A stretch of DNA of 41,466 bases, from assembly GCF_001949145.1 (NCBI RefSeq), contig NW_019091469.1:665022-706487 (forward strand). Reading direction: 5' to 3'. Below, piece after piece: positions 22,347 through 34,239 of this stretch. The notes beneath the pieces were generated by a model, which was given only the letters and a program-made list of their open reading frames with translations, made no database searches and was not told the DNA's origin. Both the position numbers and the translations under genes were made by a program. The DNA is from Acanthaster planci (lineage: Eukaryota > Echinodermata > Asteroidea > Valvatida > Acanthasteridae). Each line of letters starts with the position of its first letter. Within the stretch, counting starts at the first letter, position 1.

Positions 22347-24295
22347 GAACATTCATCACTGGCAAAATAATAAATTACATGTTTAAACAGTGGAAAGGGG
22401 TCAATTCTTAGGTATGTTCAAGCAAATTATTGATTTTCATCCCATTTCCTCTTTGTTGGCCTCGCTTTTTCTTTTTCCTATTATCTGAGAGGCCCCTCAC
22501 ATCTCTGTGCTATATAAGCACAAAATAACATGCAAGGCTTGATTGCCAAAATGAGTTAGCCTAATGAGATGTGAAGAATACAGGCTTTTATATGGCACGA
22601 AAAATAATCATGGAACCTCTGTGTGATATTGGCCATTCTGGAACATGTCTACCATTGCTTGTCGTGAGACAATTTTACGAGAGATCTCATCAAATAAGGA
22701 GGGGGGGCAAACTTACAGATACTTCCTAACAAGTGTTTACAATAATTTCAAAATACGTTTCAATAAATACACGTTAGATAAATATGCCATATGATATGAC
22801 TCTACGCACACTTTCAGTGTTGGGGTTTTTCGTCAATTAAACATTAGGGTATTATTTTGCCGCCTATATTTGTACATGTGTTATGCAATTTATTCACCAG
22901 TGATCACACCAGTTGTGATGAAGCTCAGTTTAAATTAATCTTGCATTTTAATAGTTCAATAACGCGCAAATTCTGTTCCCAACAACCATCACTTGAAATT
23001 TAGACTTTTTGTTGTTGTTTAGGCCCACTAGAAAATAAATGCATAAATTTGGGCTTTCCACCTACGGTGAAATTCCACTAACTAATCATTTTTCGGTACA
23101 AAACAATATTCATGTACATTATCCATTCACATCTGGTTTAGTACAATTTCCATTAAGTTCTACATTATCAATAGTTAACGGTATACCAACTCAGACATGC
23201 AGGCTGATCGAGGGATTAGGTGTCAAATCAAAATCTATTTGCATATGCATGAAAGATTCATATACATGTACTCAATTGACAATGACCGTCTGAATGATGC
23301 ATACACAAGCACACAAAATGATATGCATGTACATGTACTGAAGGTACCTCATATCAGTGTGCACTGCACTGTCCATGTTCAAGTAAGCATGGTTTTAAAA
23401 AATATGGTTGCGTGTTCCTAATGAAATAACGCCCCACCAAAGTCAAAGGATTTTAACTGACTGCAAACATGACATGTTGATGGTAGCCTTGTGTACCAGC
23501 AAAAATATCACCCACATTATAAAACACTATAAAAGTGTACACATGTTAAAGAGTCATGAAAAGACAGCAGACTGTAGGGCTGAACAGACCATCCGTTTCT
23601 CTCCCTTCTCTCCATGGAAGTTACATAAAAACCAAAGGAAGAGATTGCAAAAATGCCTACTGTATAGCGTGTATTCATCAAAGGCAAGGGGTGGGCTACC
23701 GGTACGGTACAGGAACAGGAGTTTCTACGATGCCACACCTCAGTTAAAGCAAGGCTGGAAGCTGGCTCCTATTTCCACACATTTTTTACTTCAATACACG
23801 TTTCCCAGTTAAAAATAAAATCAATGACCCATGAAAACCCATGTTCATGTACTGGCACCTGCAGATGCTGGCAAACTTGGGAACAAATTTCTTCAAGCCC
23901 AAAGGCACTGGTCAGGCACACCAAACGACATAATTATATGAGCCACATGTACAAACTGACATACACTGTACATGTAGCTTTTTCATTTCTTATTCAGGGA
24001 GCACCGACTTGAGGTTGGTTGGACAGAGTGCCATGACACAAGGTACCGGTACCGTACTTATCTCATCATAAGGCACTTATCGTGATGAGGTTTTCAGTAT
24101 AAGAAGATCCTTCAAGCCGTTTATACACTTGACCTTTAACAGTCACGACGAATTACGTATTGTAAGCTCTCTGTTAAGGATAGGAACCCCTTACTGCTGT
24201 GTATGAGATTATTTCTTCCTGGCAACGGTTTAAGCACTTTCTCTACACCAGCACAAGCTCATCACAACAAATTTCCTTTTGTTCCACTGAGGACT

Positions 24296-24335
24296 TCTGC
24301 CGTACACTGTACTTCTGCCGTACAGTGTACATGTA
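24296..24335 (+). repeat. Short tandem repeat around CTTCTGCCGTACA
   Basis: CTTCTGCCGTACACTGTA is followed directly by CTTCTGCCGTACAGTGTA. The second copy differs by one base, which makes the junction region self-complementary (ACACTGT/ACAGTGT), so a small hairpin is possible. Confidence 0.6.
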
Positions 24336-25136
24336 AGTGAAATTATCTGACCCCTGCAGTCTGTGTACATATGAACAAAAAGCAGAGTCATGCCAGAGGT
24401 TAGAGGAACAAGCTGATTATAACCACGTGTCAAACACGTGTACAAATCTTGCACTTGGCCCTCGAAAAGTGTGCTAATCAAGTATAGAAACTACTGTATT
24501 TTTAAACATAATAATATTTTGTCCGTTTCTGCCTCAAAAAGATAACATCCATTACTAAAAACTAAATCTTTTTCACAAACTCTATGTTCAACACAAATTT
24601 GGTATATGTCCTTCTCAAATAAATAAATATCAACTCACAATTATTTCTGTCACAAATTTCAGCAGTAACAAGACACTTGTTTCCACTGATTCAGTGTGAA
24701 TGTTTAACAGTGACTTTTTTTTGTAAAAGTCCAAATAATTAATATTTCATGTATCACATATTACCAATGATGATAATGAAGAAATGCTTGGTTTCATAAA
24801 GCATCTAATTTACTTGTAGAAAGTCGAACAAAATAACTGCCATCTTTTCATGCAAAACTAAAAAATAATAAATTTTGGCAAACTAATGGGAAAAAAATGG
24901 AACACCAAATGCAAATTGGAAGAATACGTATGGAATGATAATGACTGCATGAAAGTGAAACTGCAAAAAAGATTGAAGTTGTCATTCATAACACTACCCT
25001 GCAGAAACTAGCATATTACTTTAATAATACATTCTATGTACCGGTAAATATAATAACAGCAAGCCCTGTATTTTTTCCAAAAACATTACGGCCTGCATTT
25101 ACATTATATACTGTACATGTACCTTGTAAGAAGGAT

Positions 25137-25142
25137 TTTATT
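25137..25142 (-). terminator. Candidate poly(A) signal for RAB33
   Basis: TTTATT on the plus strand is AATAAA on the minus strand. It is 1.84 kb downstream of the RAB33 stop codon and is the nearest canonical hexamer I noticed. Confidence 0.35.
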
Positions 25143-25272
25143 GTCTCACTAGACTGAGCAAATAGATTGTTAAGGGCTTGAGTAAGTTTTTTTTAGTTAC
25201 CCCTCTTTTGATAAAAAAAGTTACCCCTGTGCCTATTTGAGGAAATTGACAGTTTGGTGACTGGGAGAAATA

Positions 25273-25290
25273 CATGTACATGTACATGTA
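25273..25290. repeat. TACATG microsatellite (three units)
   Basis: Perfect 6-bp repeat of the palindromic unit TACATG. It is one of many such clusters in this window and lies next to the putative RAB33 poly(A) site. Confidence 0.75.
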
Positions 25291-25760
25291 ATGACTGAGT
25301 ATTGTAACAGACAAAAACAAAATGATGAAAAATGCATGTGAGGTTTAAACACCTGTCAACAAAGAAGATACAATATTGAATACAAGGCACACAAGTGCAA
25401 TGTACTGGTACATGTATGTGCACATGCAAAAGGCCAATTTTTCAGAAAATATTCTGAACTAGATTTCCAACAATCAGTACATTTGAGGCCCCCTATATAT
25501 GGACACAGTTTAAAAAGTTATGTAAGAGAGAGACTCCTAAAAGAAAAAAAAATGATTTCCAAATTTAAAAAGCTCATCCAATTTCTGCTTTGATTGGGTA
25601 AATTACATCATCTCTACTCTTACATGCTAAACGTTTGTGTACACGTCAGATTTGGGCAGACTACATTTGTGCTCTGCAAATGTACATCCACAAAAAGTGA
25701 TTGAAAGATGGGAACGCCTAAGAAAGATGTACAGTAATAACAGTAGCTGTATGCCTTACA

Positions 25761-25794
25761 TACATGTACATGTACAGTACTACATGTACATGTC
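25761..25794. repeat. TACATG repeat cluster
   Basis: Two runs of TACATGTACATG are separated by CAGTAC. The whole segment is nearly self-complementary. Confidence 0.7.
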
Positions 25795-25889
25795 TAATCT
25801 GGTCTTAATGAAAACATTTGATTCGCAGATGAAAACCTGAAATCCAGAGAAACATGCTTTGTAATTTAACCTTCAAGCCACAAAGGCTT

Positions 25890-25942
25890 ACATGTACTGT
25901 ATATTAATAACTGCACATGTACTGTACATGTACATGTACACT
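25890..25942. repeat. TACATG/TACTGTACATG repeat cluster
   Basis: Several units of TACATGTACTG and TACATGTACATG flank an AT-rich core. It belongs to the same dispersed word family as the clusters at 25273 and 25761. Confidence 0.7.
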
Positions 25943-26483
25943 GATTAGTCTTGCAAATTCTATACTGTACTCTAGGCTGCATGAACTCATGACTGGTTGC
26001 TTTGTGACAGGAAATCAACAGAGTCAGTGACGTCTACACAAATGGAAATCCCAAACAGTTTTTACGGTCAACAGAACGAGTCAAAGAAATGCACTGATGA
26101 TTTTTGTACCTTGAATCTGGGATTACTTGTGGACAAAAAACGCTGAGCTTATAAGCTCTGGCTTGATGGATAGTTTTTTTTCAAAGGACAGCCTCTGATC
26201 GAGCAGCCACATTTCATCTAGCCGCTATAAGCTCAATGGACATTGGCCATACTCTTCAAAGGTTTTCCCGGGGTACCCTGCTCGGTGAACCAATGGTGAT
26301 GGGTGGACACTACTGTGTACTGCTTGTACAGTACACACCAACAGAACTGTGGGGGGTCAGCTGGGTTTGGACTGAGAAACTGTTTCCTTGTTTCTTTGCC
26401 ATGTACATTTAAATGTACAAGTACATAATTAAAAAAGAAATAAACAGAACAAACACCCCCCCAACAAAAAGACAAACAAACCT

Positions 26484-26535
26484 GGGCCCAATGCTATGGA
26501 GCTCCTAATCAGCAGAAAACTGCTCAGAAGAGTTA
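26484..26535 (+). mobile_element. Solo end of a MITE related to the one at 31748
   Basis: GGGCCCAATGCTATGGAGCT resembles the terminal inverted repeat of the element at 31748-32008 (GGGCCCAATTTCATGGCGCT). It is followed by an internal part with CAGCAGAAAACTGCT. No matching inverted end was found within the next 500 bp, so it is a fragment. Confidence 0.4.
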
Positions 26536-26985
26536 CTTGCCCAGTGTAACACAGCTTATAATCGGCCATAAGCAACACGATACGTATATGCACTGCATGA
26601 CATTTCTGGAGGCCATTTGAGCCACACTCAACAGAGCACTACCACGTACGTACATGTATATAAAAGAATCGAGGATGTACATGTTCATGTACTGTAAATG
26701 TATGCAGGTGTAAACCACACCGACATAAACATTACACTGTAAATGTGCCAACATGTCACTGTGTTTCCCTAGCGCACAGTTTCTGCATGTACATGTACGT
26801 CCGTTCTTTCCAAATTTCTCTACTGCATGTAATTAGCAACTCAAATACAAGCTTGTCACATGTGATCAGGTACATGTATACACCATCAAAGGGAGTGCAG
26901 CACAAACACAGTCATGGGGAGAGAGTGGAAAAAAATCCCTTCGACTGGAACTAACCACAGAAGAAAGTGAATTCCCATCTCAACC

Positions 26986-29900
26986 TCAACTTGAGCAGGG
27001 GCAGCAACTGTCCTTTTTCTGGCTAGCTGGGGACGAGGGTAGCCTAACCGTGGACCGGCTCTCTTCTTTGTCCTTTTGTCCATAGTGCGAGGGCAGTGGT
27101 AGGCTGGGTCTGTAGCTCTTCAGCTTGACGGCAAGATCCATAAAAATGTGGTCCACTTTCTCAGCGTCCTCGTCCATCTTAGCTGAGGTTTCGTACAGCG
27201 GCATGCTGTTGGCGTCAGCAAACTTCTGGGCAATGCTGGTGGCCACCACCTTCTTGTCCTCAATGTCCGACTTGTTGCCGATCATGATGCGGGGGATGTC
27301 CGGCGAGAGGGAGTGGCGGTCGCACTCGTCGATCCAGTTGGGCAAGCCCTCGAATGTGGACATCTTGGTCATGTCGTAAACGAAGACGACGGCGTGCACA
27401 TTGCGGTAGTAGTGCTGCACCATGCTCTTGCGAAAGCGCTCCTGGCCTGCTGTGTCCCATAACTGAAGCTGTGCGTGGAATGAGGAGAGAAAAACGTATT
27501 GGAAATGGATTCATTAGACTTGTCAGCCATCATAACACACCATGCTTGCTAAAATGAGGGGCCCACACAGTGTGACTTTTTACATAAACTTACATACTCA
27601 AGTGATCTTTAACATTTTGTTTTGTGACCTCCTCTGCAAAGAAAGGCCCTTAAGTCATGCTAGTTCTCTGTATGTAAAGACCATTCCATACATCTGCCAG
27701 AGATCAAATCTAAATTTTTATTCTCGGGAATAGAATGTGCGACAGAGGTAAACAAAAATACAGAAAATTTAATCATTATTAAAATTTATGTACCTGTCTA
27801 TCCATGGACATCACTTAAAATCAATTTGTCACACAAAGGCCCAAGGGCCATTTTTGCAGAGCCAATCACATTTGTGGCTATGACTGTGACATTATTCAGG
27901 CAAGAACTTCAGTGGCCATTTATGCAAACAAAGTTACTAAAATTTGGGTATATTCTGCTGTCACAAATTAACCTGTCTCGTGAGTACAAAGCACTAAGTT
28001 AATGAACAACCCTATCTGGCAAACATTCAATGAGCAAATCTTAGGCTCACAATTTAAACTGAAACTCCCTTCACAGAAAAAAACATGACTTCTCAGAATA
28101 ACATCACAGCAACATCTGGGGCTCTCAGTTGTCCAAAAAAGCATGTACATGTCCATGTTGATGCAATGTTTTAAGAAGTGCTCTTTTAGATATGATCAAC
28201 GAGAAGAGAAGTCAAATAATCTACCGGTAATCTACACACACTTAAGAGGATGCATCCATGGCTCTTTAAATGTACGCTCAGGGATTACTGGTAAAAACTA
28301 AATGACTGAATTATTTATTGGTTGGGTAGAATTCCAAAGTCAACTGCGACAATTGATACCAATTTTGGGGTCACATGCATTTCACCACATGATTAAACAC
28401 CGGTGAGTGCCAAGCCATTCCTTCATGTACATACATGCATACTTCATCAACCCATTTCCTTTGTGTACTTGTACAGTAATTCAAGACTTATTTAAAAAAT
28501 CAAATAGGCAATCAAAATTTCGGTCCTCATTCATGGCAGTCTAGCACAGGAAAAGTTAAAATGCAAACATTACAAATTTATTTGTTCACATGTACATGTT
28601 GATATGAACTTTGACCAACACACTCAAAATATTCAGGATCCAAGCAATAATGTACACAACAATGACTAGAACTATTCAAAGTTACAATTACAGTTATGCA
28701 TTCATTTGGGGGGGTACTGAAATTCCTATTTTTTCAAAGCCTAAACCCTTTGTGGGGTGTGCTTCGAAGGACTTATTTTGACAACACCTGCCCAGGCACG
28801 CTGGCAAAGTTGACCAGTGGGTTCTTTATTATGGATGGCTGATATAAGCATAACTATTGCCAACAGTGATAAATGTGCACAATAGGCAGCCTTAGTACCG
28901 TGGGTCTGACCTTAGCTGAGGTCAATTCCTGAGCAAACTTTTCCATACTGAATTAAAGGAAGTGCTGTTGAGTGCTAATCCATTTGAGGTATGCTACCTG
29001 GGTGATGACACCAGGGCTAAAAAAACCCAGTGAATTTTCAAGGACAATTGCAGGGCACCAGAGTGTGCATGTTGTTGTATAGGACATCCTGTTGCATGCA
29101 TGAACCGTATTATCCATTTGAGAGATTTACATTGAACCAAACTAACACAGTGAATCTAAGCTTCTCTAAACACGCACACAGTGTGCATCACAAATGTGAA
29201 TCAAGACTTTTTTCTAGGAACTTATTCGTGTATGGTGTAACAAGAAAAATAATGCACATAGATCTTTGCCTACCAGCAGTTAAACGTATTTCTTCAATCC
29301 GTGCTTAAAATACGATACCATTAAAAAGACACTAGAGGATGGCCAAGGGCTTAACAGTGCCCTGTGAATGTACTATATATTGTGTACTCTTTTTGACTGC
29401 ACAATCTGGAGGGCAAAACTATGTACATTAAAATGCAACAAAAGCTTTTCTATAGCAATTCATAATTAATAAAAAAAAATCAGATGCACAATTAGATAAT
29501 CCAAGATCAATAAAGCATAAACTATCAGCAGACACATACACGAAATATAACACCTCCAAAGGTCAGTTAAATGTACATGTACATGTACTCGGATGGATAA
29601 CCGCCCACACACGGAGACAGTTGAATATACATGTAGAGTGCACCATATTCCAACATTTATGATAAAACATTGATTATGTTCTTTGGCAAATGGCACAAAA
29701 TGTCATGCAAAATTATATATGTACTAAGTGAGTGTTTTTCCAGCCACACTGATGCGAAAAAGGCTGACAACCATACACCATGTACATGTAACCCTATTTC
29801 ATGATGTGTGTTTCCTGTTAGGGTAACTGCAATCAATTTATTTTTATGAAGAAACCTCCAAGAGGCACTCAGTTAACTTTTGTTTCACTATTTACGTAAA

Positions 29901-32900
29901 AGGGTATTTTGCTGCCTTTTTGCTCTTATGTTGATGACTATTTCCATATTCATGAGCAAAACTGTGATGTCATCCCGGGAAGAAAGCCTAAATGTTATAT
30001 TGGTTTGTACACAAAAGTATGTAGATTTTGCTGAACTAATGTTTCCCTTCTTCGCTGGTTCACTGTTGTTCATGTGCATAGCAATAAATGAGCACTATTC
30101 CTTTTCTGAGAAATGTTTTCAGTAAGTAAATTCCAAGTTCTCTATTTTAATAGAAAAACCTATGCAATAAACTGCCTTCCCTGGATGATCATGACATTAC
30201 AGAAACAGTGCCCTCAGTGGTCCATGAAAGCATGGAAATTTTTAATTGTTTGAAAAAGTGCACTTTTGCAGTGCATTTAACCAAATGGGAGTGTTGAAGA
30301 GTATTCATACATTGAAGAAGAGTACGAGGTTGCAGAAAAATTGTGTCTAAGAAAATCTGTTGCGGCTACCCTTTAAAATGCTCCTGATTTATAATATACA
30401 TGTATACAAGCTGCCTTTAAATTCTCCTCTTGCATGCAACACAAGTGCATACCAACATTATAAAATAATTACTAAGAAAAATACACTTGAAGTAAAATGA
30501 CTGGACTTCTTTTAAAGGAATGCTTCCTATGCAAACAGCCATGGATTACTTCTATGCACAGCGCTTAACAGTTAAAAAGACCAATACCAAGGAGGTTTGA
30601 AAACCAGATGACTGTGGAAATGTACTGAAGCTGCATACCTCCTACACTCCTTGGAGTGTTCAGGCAGTTTACATGTAAAGTTGGGATGAACTGACAGTAA
30701 ATGGCCGCTTACGAATGAAATTTGATGCTCCTTCCTTTGAATAACAGAATGGCTTTCAATCATGTTACTCCAACACAGTAACTCCACATGTAAACAACAG
30801 ATGTCAGTGTTCAGATATTCCAGAGCCTTATTCTGGCTTCACAATTGCTAGGAAATTATGTCTGGGCCAAAACTCAAAACTAAGTCACAATTGATACACA
30901 GTTAACTTGTGACAGCTACATACGGGTATGTACATATTTAAAGGTTTGTTTTCGTGGCTATTCTTATGCAGAGTTCCAAGTTTCAACACTTGATGCCCCT
31001 GCCCACAAACCTATGAGACTTCTCTGCAAAAGCCAAGGTGTTTTCTATGTAATGCTTCAGAATTTTCTCAACTAAATTTCACTTTTGAGGACAACTTACC
31101 ACTTTCTGATAGCTTTTAGAACATTTGAACATTGATGGACAACATTAGTGTTGTCCATATGCAAAATTCCATACTCCTGACAGCACCCTTATCATTTACA
31201 TACATATATCATGTAACGTTCTGCAAACTCGTCTTGTACAACTGAGCAGTATCAAAGGACATGTACATGTATGATTGGGTGATCGTACATGCTCAGGTGA
31301 GCACAGTAACAGTGATCACTGCTGATAATGCATAGGGGAGTTTAAGCAAGCTGCTTGAACTGTACTGGCCAGGCGGGGAAGAACTTGAAACGGTCAACTC
31401 AAGCGTCGGTGGATACTGGATTTGTATGACTGCAAGACTGAAAAAGCTCAGACCTGCAATAGGTGCTTGCATGATCAACCTGCTATGGATGCAAACCTGT
31501 TCCGGCATGAATTCTAGAGATTCTTCTGTATGCAAGTTTTCTTGGGGAACAGTTTACAGTAGTATTTCAGTTAATCCCAGACTTTTCCAGAAAGTTAAAT
31601 TATAGGTAATTGTAGGAAATTATGGTCAAGTTTCAGAACATATATGTTAACACAAACTTAGGGGTTGCAGCATGGGGGTAGGTATTCCTATCTCCATGGT
31701 TGCAGCAAGAAAAATTTAGGAAGCATGTGTACATGTAAGATAAATCAGGGCCCAATTTCATGGCGCTGCTTACCTCAGAATTCTGCGCATCTTCATTCTG
31801 TGCTTACCGCACCAGCAGAAAAATTCTGTGCTACCCTTTTAAGCATACATGTACCTGTAGAAACCTTTAATAGTTACGAGAAGTATGCATGCACACAAGC
31901 CAACATTTCTCACTAACCTGTGAAAAACTTTCGCCTTAAGCACAGAGTCTTCTGCTATGGTAAGGGCTGATTTTTTGCTTGTAGTAAGCAGCACTATGAA
32001 ATTGGGCTGAGGAGATTTCACCATGATGTACATCAAACAAGAGCTGCAAGGTGAGGTTGACTCCACTGGTCAATGGGCATGCGGCAGCATGACGACTAAT
32101 TCATTTAACTTCCAGATGCATTACTAGTTCAGCTGTTGTCCAGTTGTAATTGAGACAAGTCGACTGAAAGGCATGTAACACCTATGACCATCATTACTAT
32201 ACATCATGTACATGTACCGATATATTTGACAGGTCCCAAATTTCACCATTTCTGGTGAAAAACCACCAAAATTCACAATGTGGTAAAATTAGAAAGGACA
32301 TGGCAACTACATGTTTAGACATTATGTACACGTAAATACAGTAATCCAAGCTCAAAAAAATAAAACAGTTCAACACTAAATGACCCATTTATGTTAAAGA
32401 AATTGATCGTATATTATCATGATTAGGCCTACTGCTAATACTACTAGACCTATGCAGCATCAGTAACCATTTATGACATTCAATATGCCTCAGTAATTAA
32501 GCCAACATGTACATGTGGTAAGATCCTGTGTATGCATACAGGCCTGGTGTTAACTTTGCACATGTACATGTATGTGGAATAAATATGGCATGCAAAGACT
32601 GTCTTTGCCTTCTTCGTGTTCTTCCATGGTCTAACGTTAAGTTTAATATTGAGTTGTTCTTTGGTTTACCTTGATTGTTTCTCCATCCACCGTTACATTT
32701 TTCTCTCTAAAATCGACCCCTATGGTCGCTTCAGTCTTCTCCGGGAATTTGCCTCCGCAAAACCGATAGGTCAGGCATGTTTTGCCGACATTGGAATCCC
32801 CAATCACGATGATTTTGAATATTCTGCGCTGTTTTTCAACTGCGACGAAACCGTCCATGTCGTCGGAATCACTGGCTGACTGCTTTTCATTCTGTTGATC

Positions 32901-32912
32901 CATTCCGCTCAT
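26986..32912 (-). CDS. RAB33B: RAB33 small GTPase, complete two-exon gene
   Basis: Coding exon 1 is 32912-32670 and exon 2 is 27468-26986, joined in phase 0 (..[13 protein letters not shown]..) for 241 aa. Rab33 proteins are Golgi/autophagosome GTPases; vertebrate RAB33B binds ATG16L1. All G motifs are intact: P-loop GDSNVGKT (38-45), switch [10 protein letters not shown] (60-68), WDTAGQE (85-91), NKSD (146-149) and ETSAK (174-178). [20 protein letters not shown] and [19 protein letters not shown] are Rab33 hallmarks. The N-terminal 28 residues are a variable acidic/polar tail. The C-terminus is CCPCSS rather than the usual CxC, so which cysteines are prenylated is unclear. The upstream neighbour is the divergently oriented UCH gene. 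A versus B paralogue cannot be resolved; the invertebrate gene is probably pro-orthologous to both. Confidence 0.95.
27469..32669 (-). other. RAB33 intron 1 (5.2 kb)
   Basis: The intron runs from donor AAG|GTAAAC to acceptor CACGCACAG|C on the minus strand. It holds a TIR element (31748-32008), TACATG repeat clusters (28590-28600, 29573-29590, 31260-31271, 32560-32571) and a short hairpin ACACTCC-TT-GGAGTGT near 30651. I see no exon or RNA gene in it. Confidence 0.8.
31748..32008. mobile_element. MITE with about 25-bp terminal inverted repeats
   Basis: The left end GGGCCCAATTTCATGGCGCT continuing GCTTAC is mirrored by the right end (GTAAGCAGCACTATGAAATTGGGCT). Secondary inverted homology inside includes AGAATTCTG and CTGTGCTTA motifs. 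The length is 261 bp with no coding capacity. This terminal sequence is one I recognise as abundant in invertebrate deuterostome genomes. No clear target duplication is visible. Confidence 0.7.
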
Positions 32913-33240
32913 CAAAAAGAAAGTTCACCAAACGTTACGGGTCAGTGATTCCACTAATTATCTGCCAAGTACGCCAGCTTTTACTACGACTGGACTATGG
33001 GAAGAAGTCATCGCCTGACGTGTTGTAAGCGTACTGTCAAAGCAGTCATTTCATTCGATATTTGGGCTGAAAGATGAAACGACTGCCGACCGATCTGACC
33101 CACGCATGACGCTGCAAGCTACTATACTATTGTGCAAAGATTGTATAGCGCCGCCGCTATACAATCTTGGCTATTAATTGTGAACGTTGAACGGGAATGG
33201 CCGGATTACGAAACTTGCCCATTTAAGAATTTGAAGGCGG
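32913..33240 (-). promoter_or_regulatory. RAB33 promoter and 5'UTR region
   Basis: This CpG-richer segment lies directly upstream of the RAB33 start codon on the minus strand. It contains the hairpin at 33137-33168. No TATA box is obvious in a sensible position. Confidence 0.45.
33137..33168. promoter_or_regulatory. Perfect 14-bp inverted repeat (hairpin/cruciform) in the RAB33 upstream region
   Basis: The arms AAGATTGTATAGCG and CGCTATACAATCTT are exact reverse complements separated by a 4-nt CCGC spacer. The symmetry, AT-rich outer arms and CpG core distinguish it from the dispersed TACATGTA words. It lies about 225 bp upstream of the RAB33 ATG, near where transcription should start. It could be a dimeric factor site or a cruciform, and chance is unlikely. 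Confidence 0.8.
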
Positions 33241-33349
33241 CGTTAAAGGGATACATAAAGCTGTCTGACTACCATTTCACACCTGCGCGGCTTTCTTCTT
33301 CTTCCTCCAAGAAATGTGCCAACTTCATACATTTGGAGACTCAACCACA

Positions 33350-33520
33350 TTGAAATGAGAAGCGCTTATAGTTTTAGAGGTGGGAAGAAAACCCCAGAAG
33401 AATATTTTGGGTAAAACCCAAGATCAAGTAGGGCTAAAAACTCAATCCACATAGTGGGAATCGAACCCAGACCGCAGATTTGGAAGGCGGGGAGAGAACC
33501 ACTACGTCAACTCTATTCAC
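33350..33520 (-). mobile_element. tRNA-derived SINE, reverse orientation
   Basis: On the minus strand an A-box-like TGACGTAGTGG (plus 33499-33509; one mismatch to TRGYNNARNGG) is followed 31 nt later by a perfect B box GGTTCGATTCC (plus 33457-33467). A tRNA-unrelated tail follows with GGGTTTTACCC and GTTTTCTTCCCACCTC. A real tRNA gene is excluded because the arms do not close into a cloverleaf acceptor stem. The element lies between the RAB33 and UCH promoters. Confidence 0.75.
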
Positions 33521-34239
33521 CTTTCTCGGCCTTGAAGACATCAAGTTGTCCATCCGTCATAGTTCATAAAATAAATCTACTGAACCACAAGTATCGTAAG
33601 TTTTCCCTGCATGTAGACTATCTGTACAGTCAATGTTGAGCCAGACTTTTGCATAAAATGTACTCAGTCCTCTTTTCAGTTTGATATTATGATTGATTGA
33701 TACCTAAAAAGGCACTGGCTCCACAAGATTTAGTATTAAACAGTCAAATTGTTTTAGCTCGGCGGATTGTCGCGGGCCACATTCCTATGTAAAGTTTGCT
33801 GACTTTTTTTCTCAGCAGAAGAAAACCTTGTTAACAGATTAGCCCCTGACGGTGACAATAATCAGCCACGGGGTTTTCCCTTTTTCGAGTGGGAAGAGGG
33901 TTAGGTGCACTGCATCAGCATCCCAACAAGGGCATTTATCATTTATCTTTTAATCACACAGATTCCAAAAGGGCAATTTGGACTCAGAGCAACGCTGAAG
34001 TTCTATGTGGAGAAGGGCAGTGTTGGCTGGGGGCACAACAGGTATTAAGTTAGCAAATCGGACAAGCCGAGTCTCAACACTGGTAAAAAAAAAAAAACCA
34101 CGAAACTGGGCAATAAGCCCAAACAAACAAATGAAAAGACCGCTGTAAGGGAGCTGGCTAAGTGGCCGGCTGTGCAAGCAGGGACAACTTGAACTTCCGA
34201 GTCAGAGCTGCAACTTCACGGTAAGTTTATCATGGTGCC
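33521..34239. other. Intergenic, nothing recognised
   Basis: This lies between the SINE and the CpG-rich UCH promoter. It has a poly-A run near 34087-34098 and no coding or RNA signal that I can support. Confidence 0.5.

Larger units (their letters stand above)
18205..26985. other. Convergent intergenic region between malate synthase and RAB33
   Basis: No coding exon on either strand resembles a known family. The left part holds the malate synthase 3'UTR; poly(A) candidates are ATTAAA near 19503 and AATAAA at 20287-20292, and I cannot choose. The right part holds the RAB33 3'UTR, with a minus-strand AATAAA at 25137-25142 as its best end. Between them lie a diverged minisatellite (21562-21640), a G-rich tract (22295-22346) and many TACATGTA-type repeats. 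The opposing 147- and 153-codon frames at 21147-21742 overlap each other, are rich in Cys/His/Tyr from repeat sequence, and are treated as chance. Confidence 0.6.

Noticed and set aside
33350-33520. A genuine tRNA gene on the minus strand
   Set aside because: Boxes A and B are present but no acceptor stem or anticodon arm closes, and a SINE tail follows.
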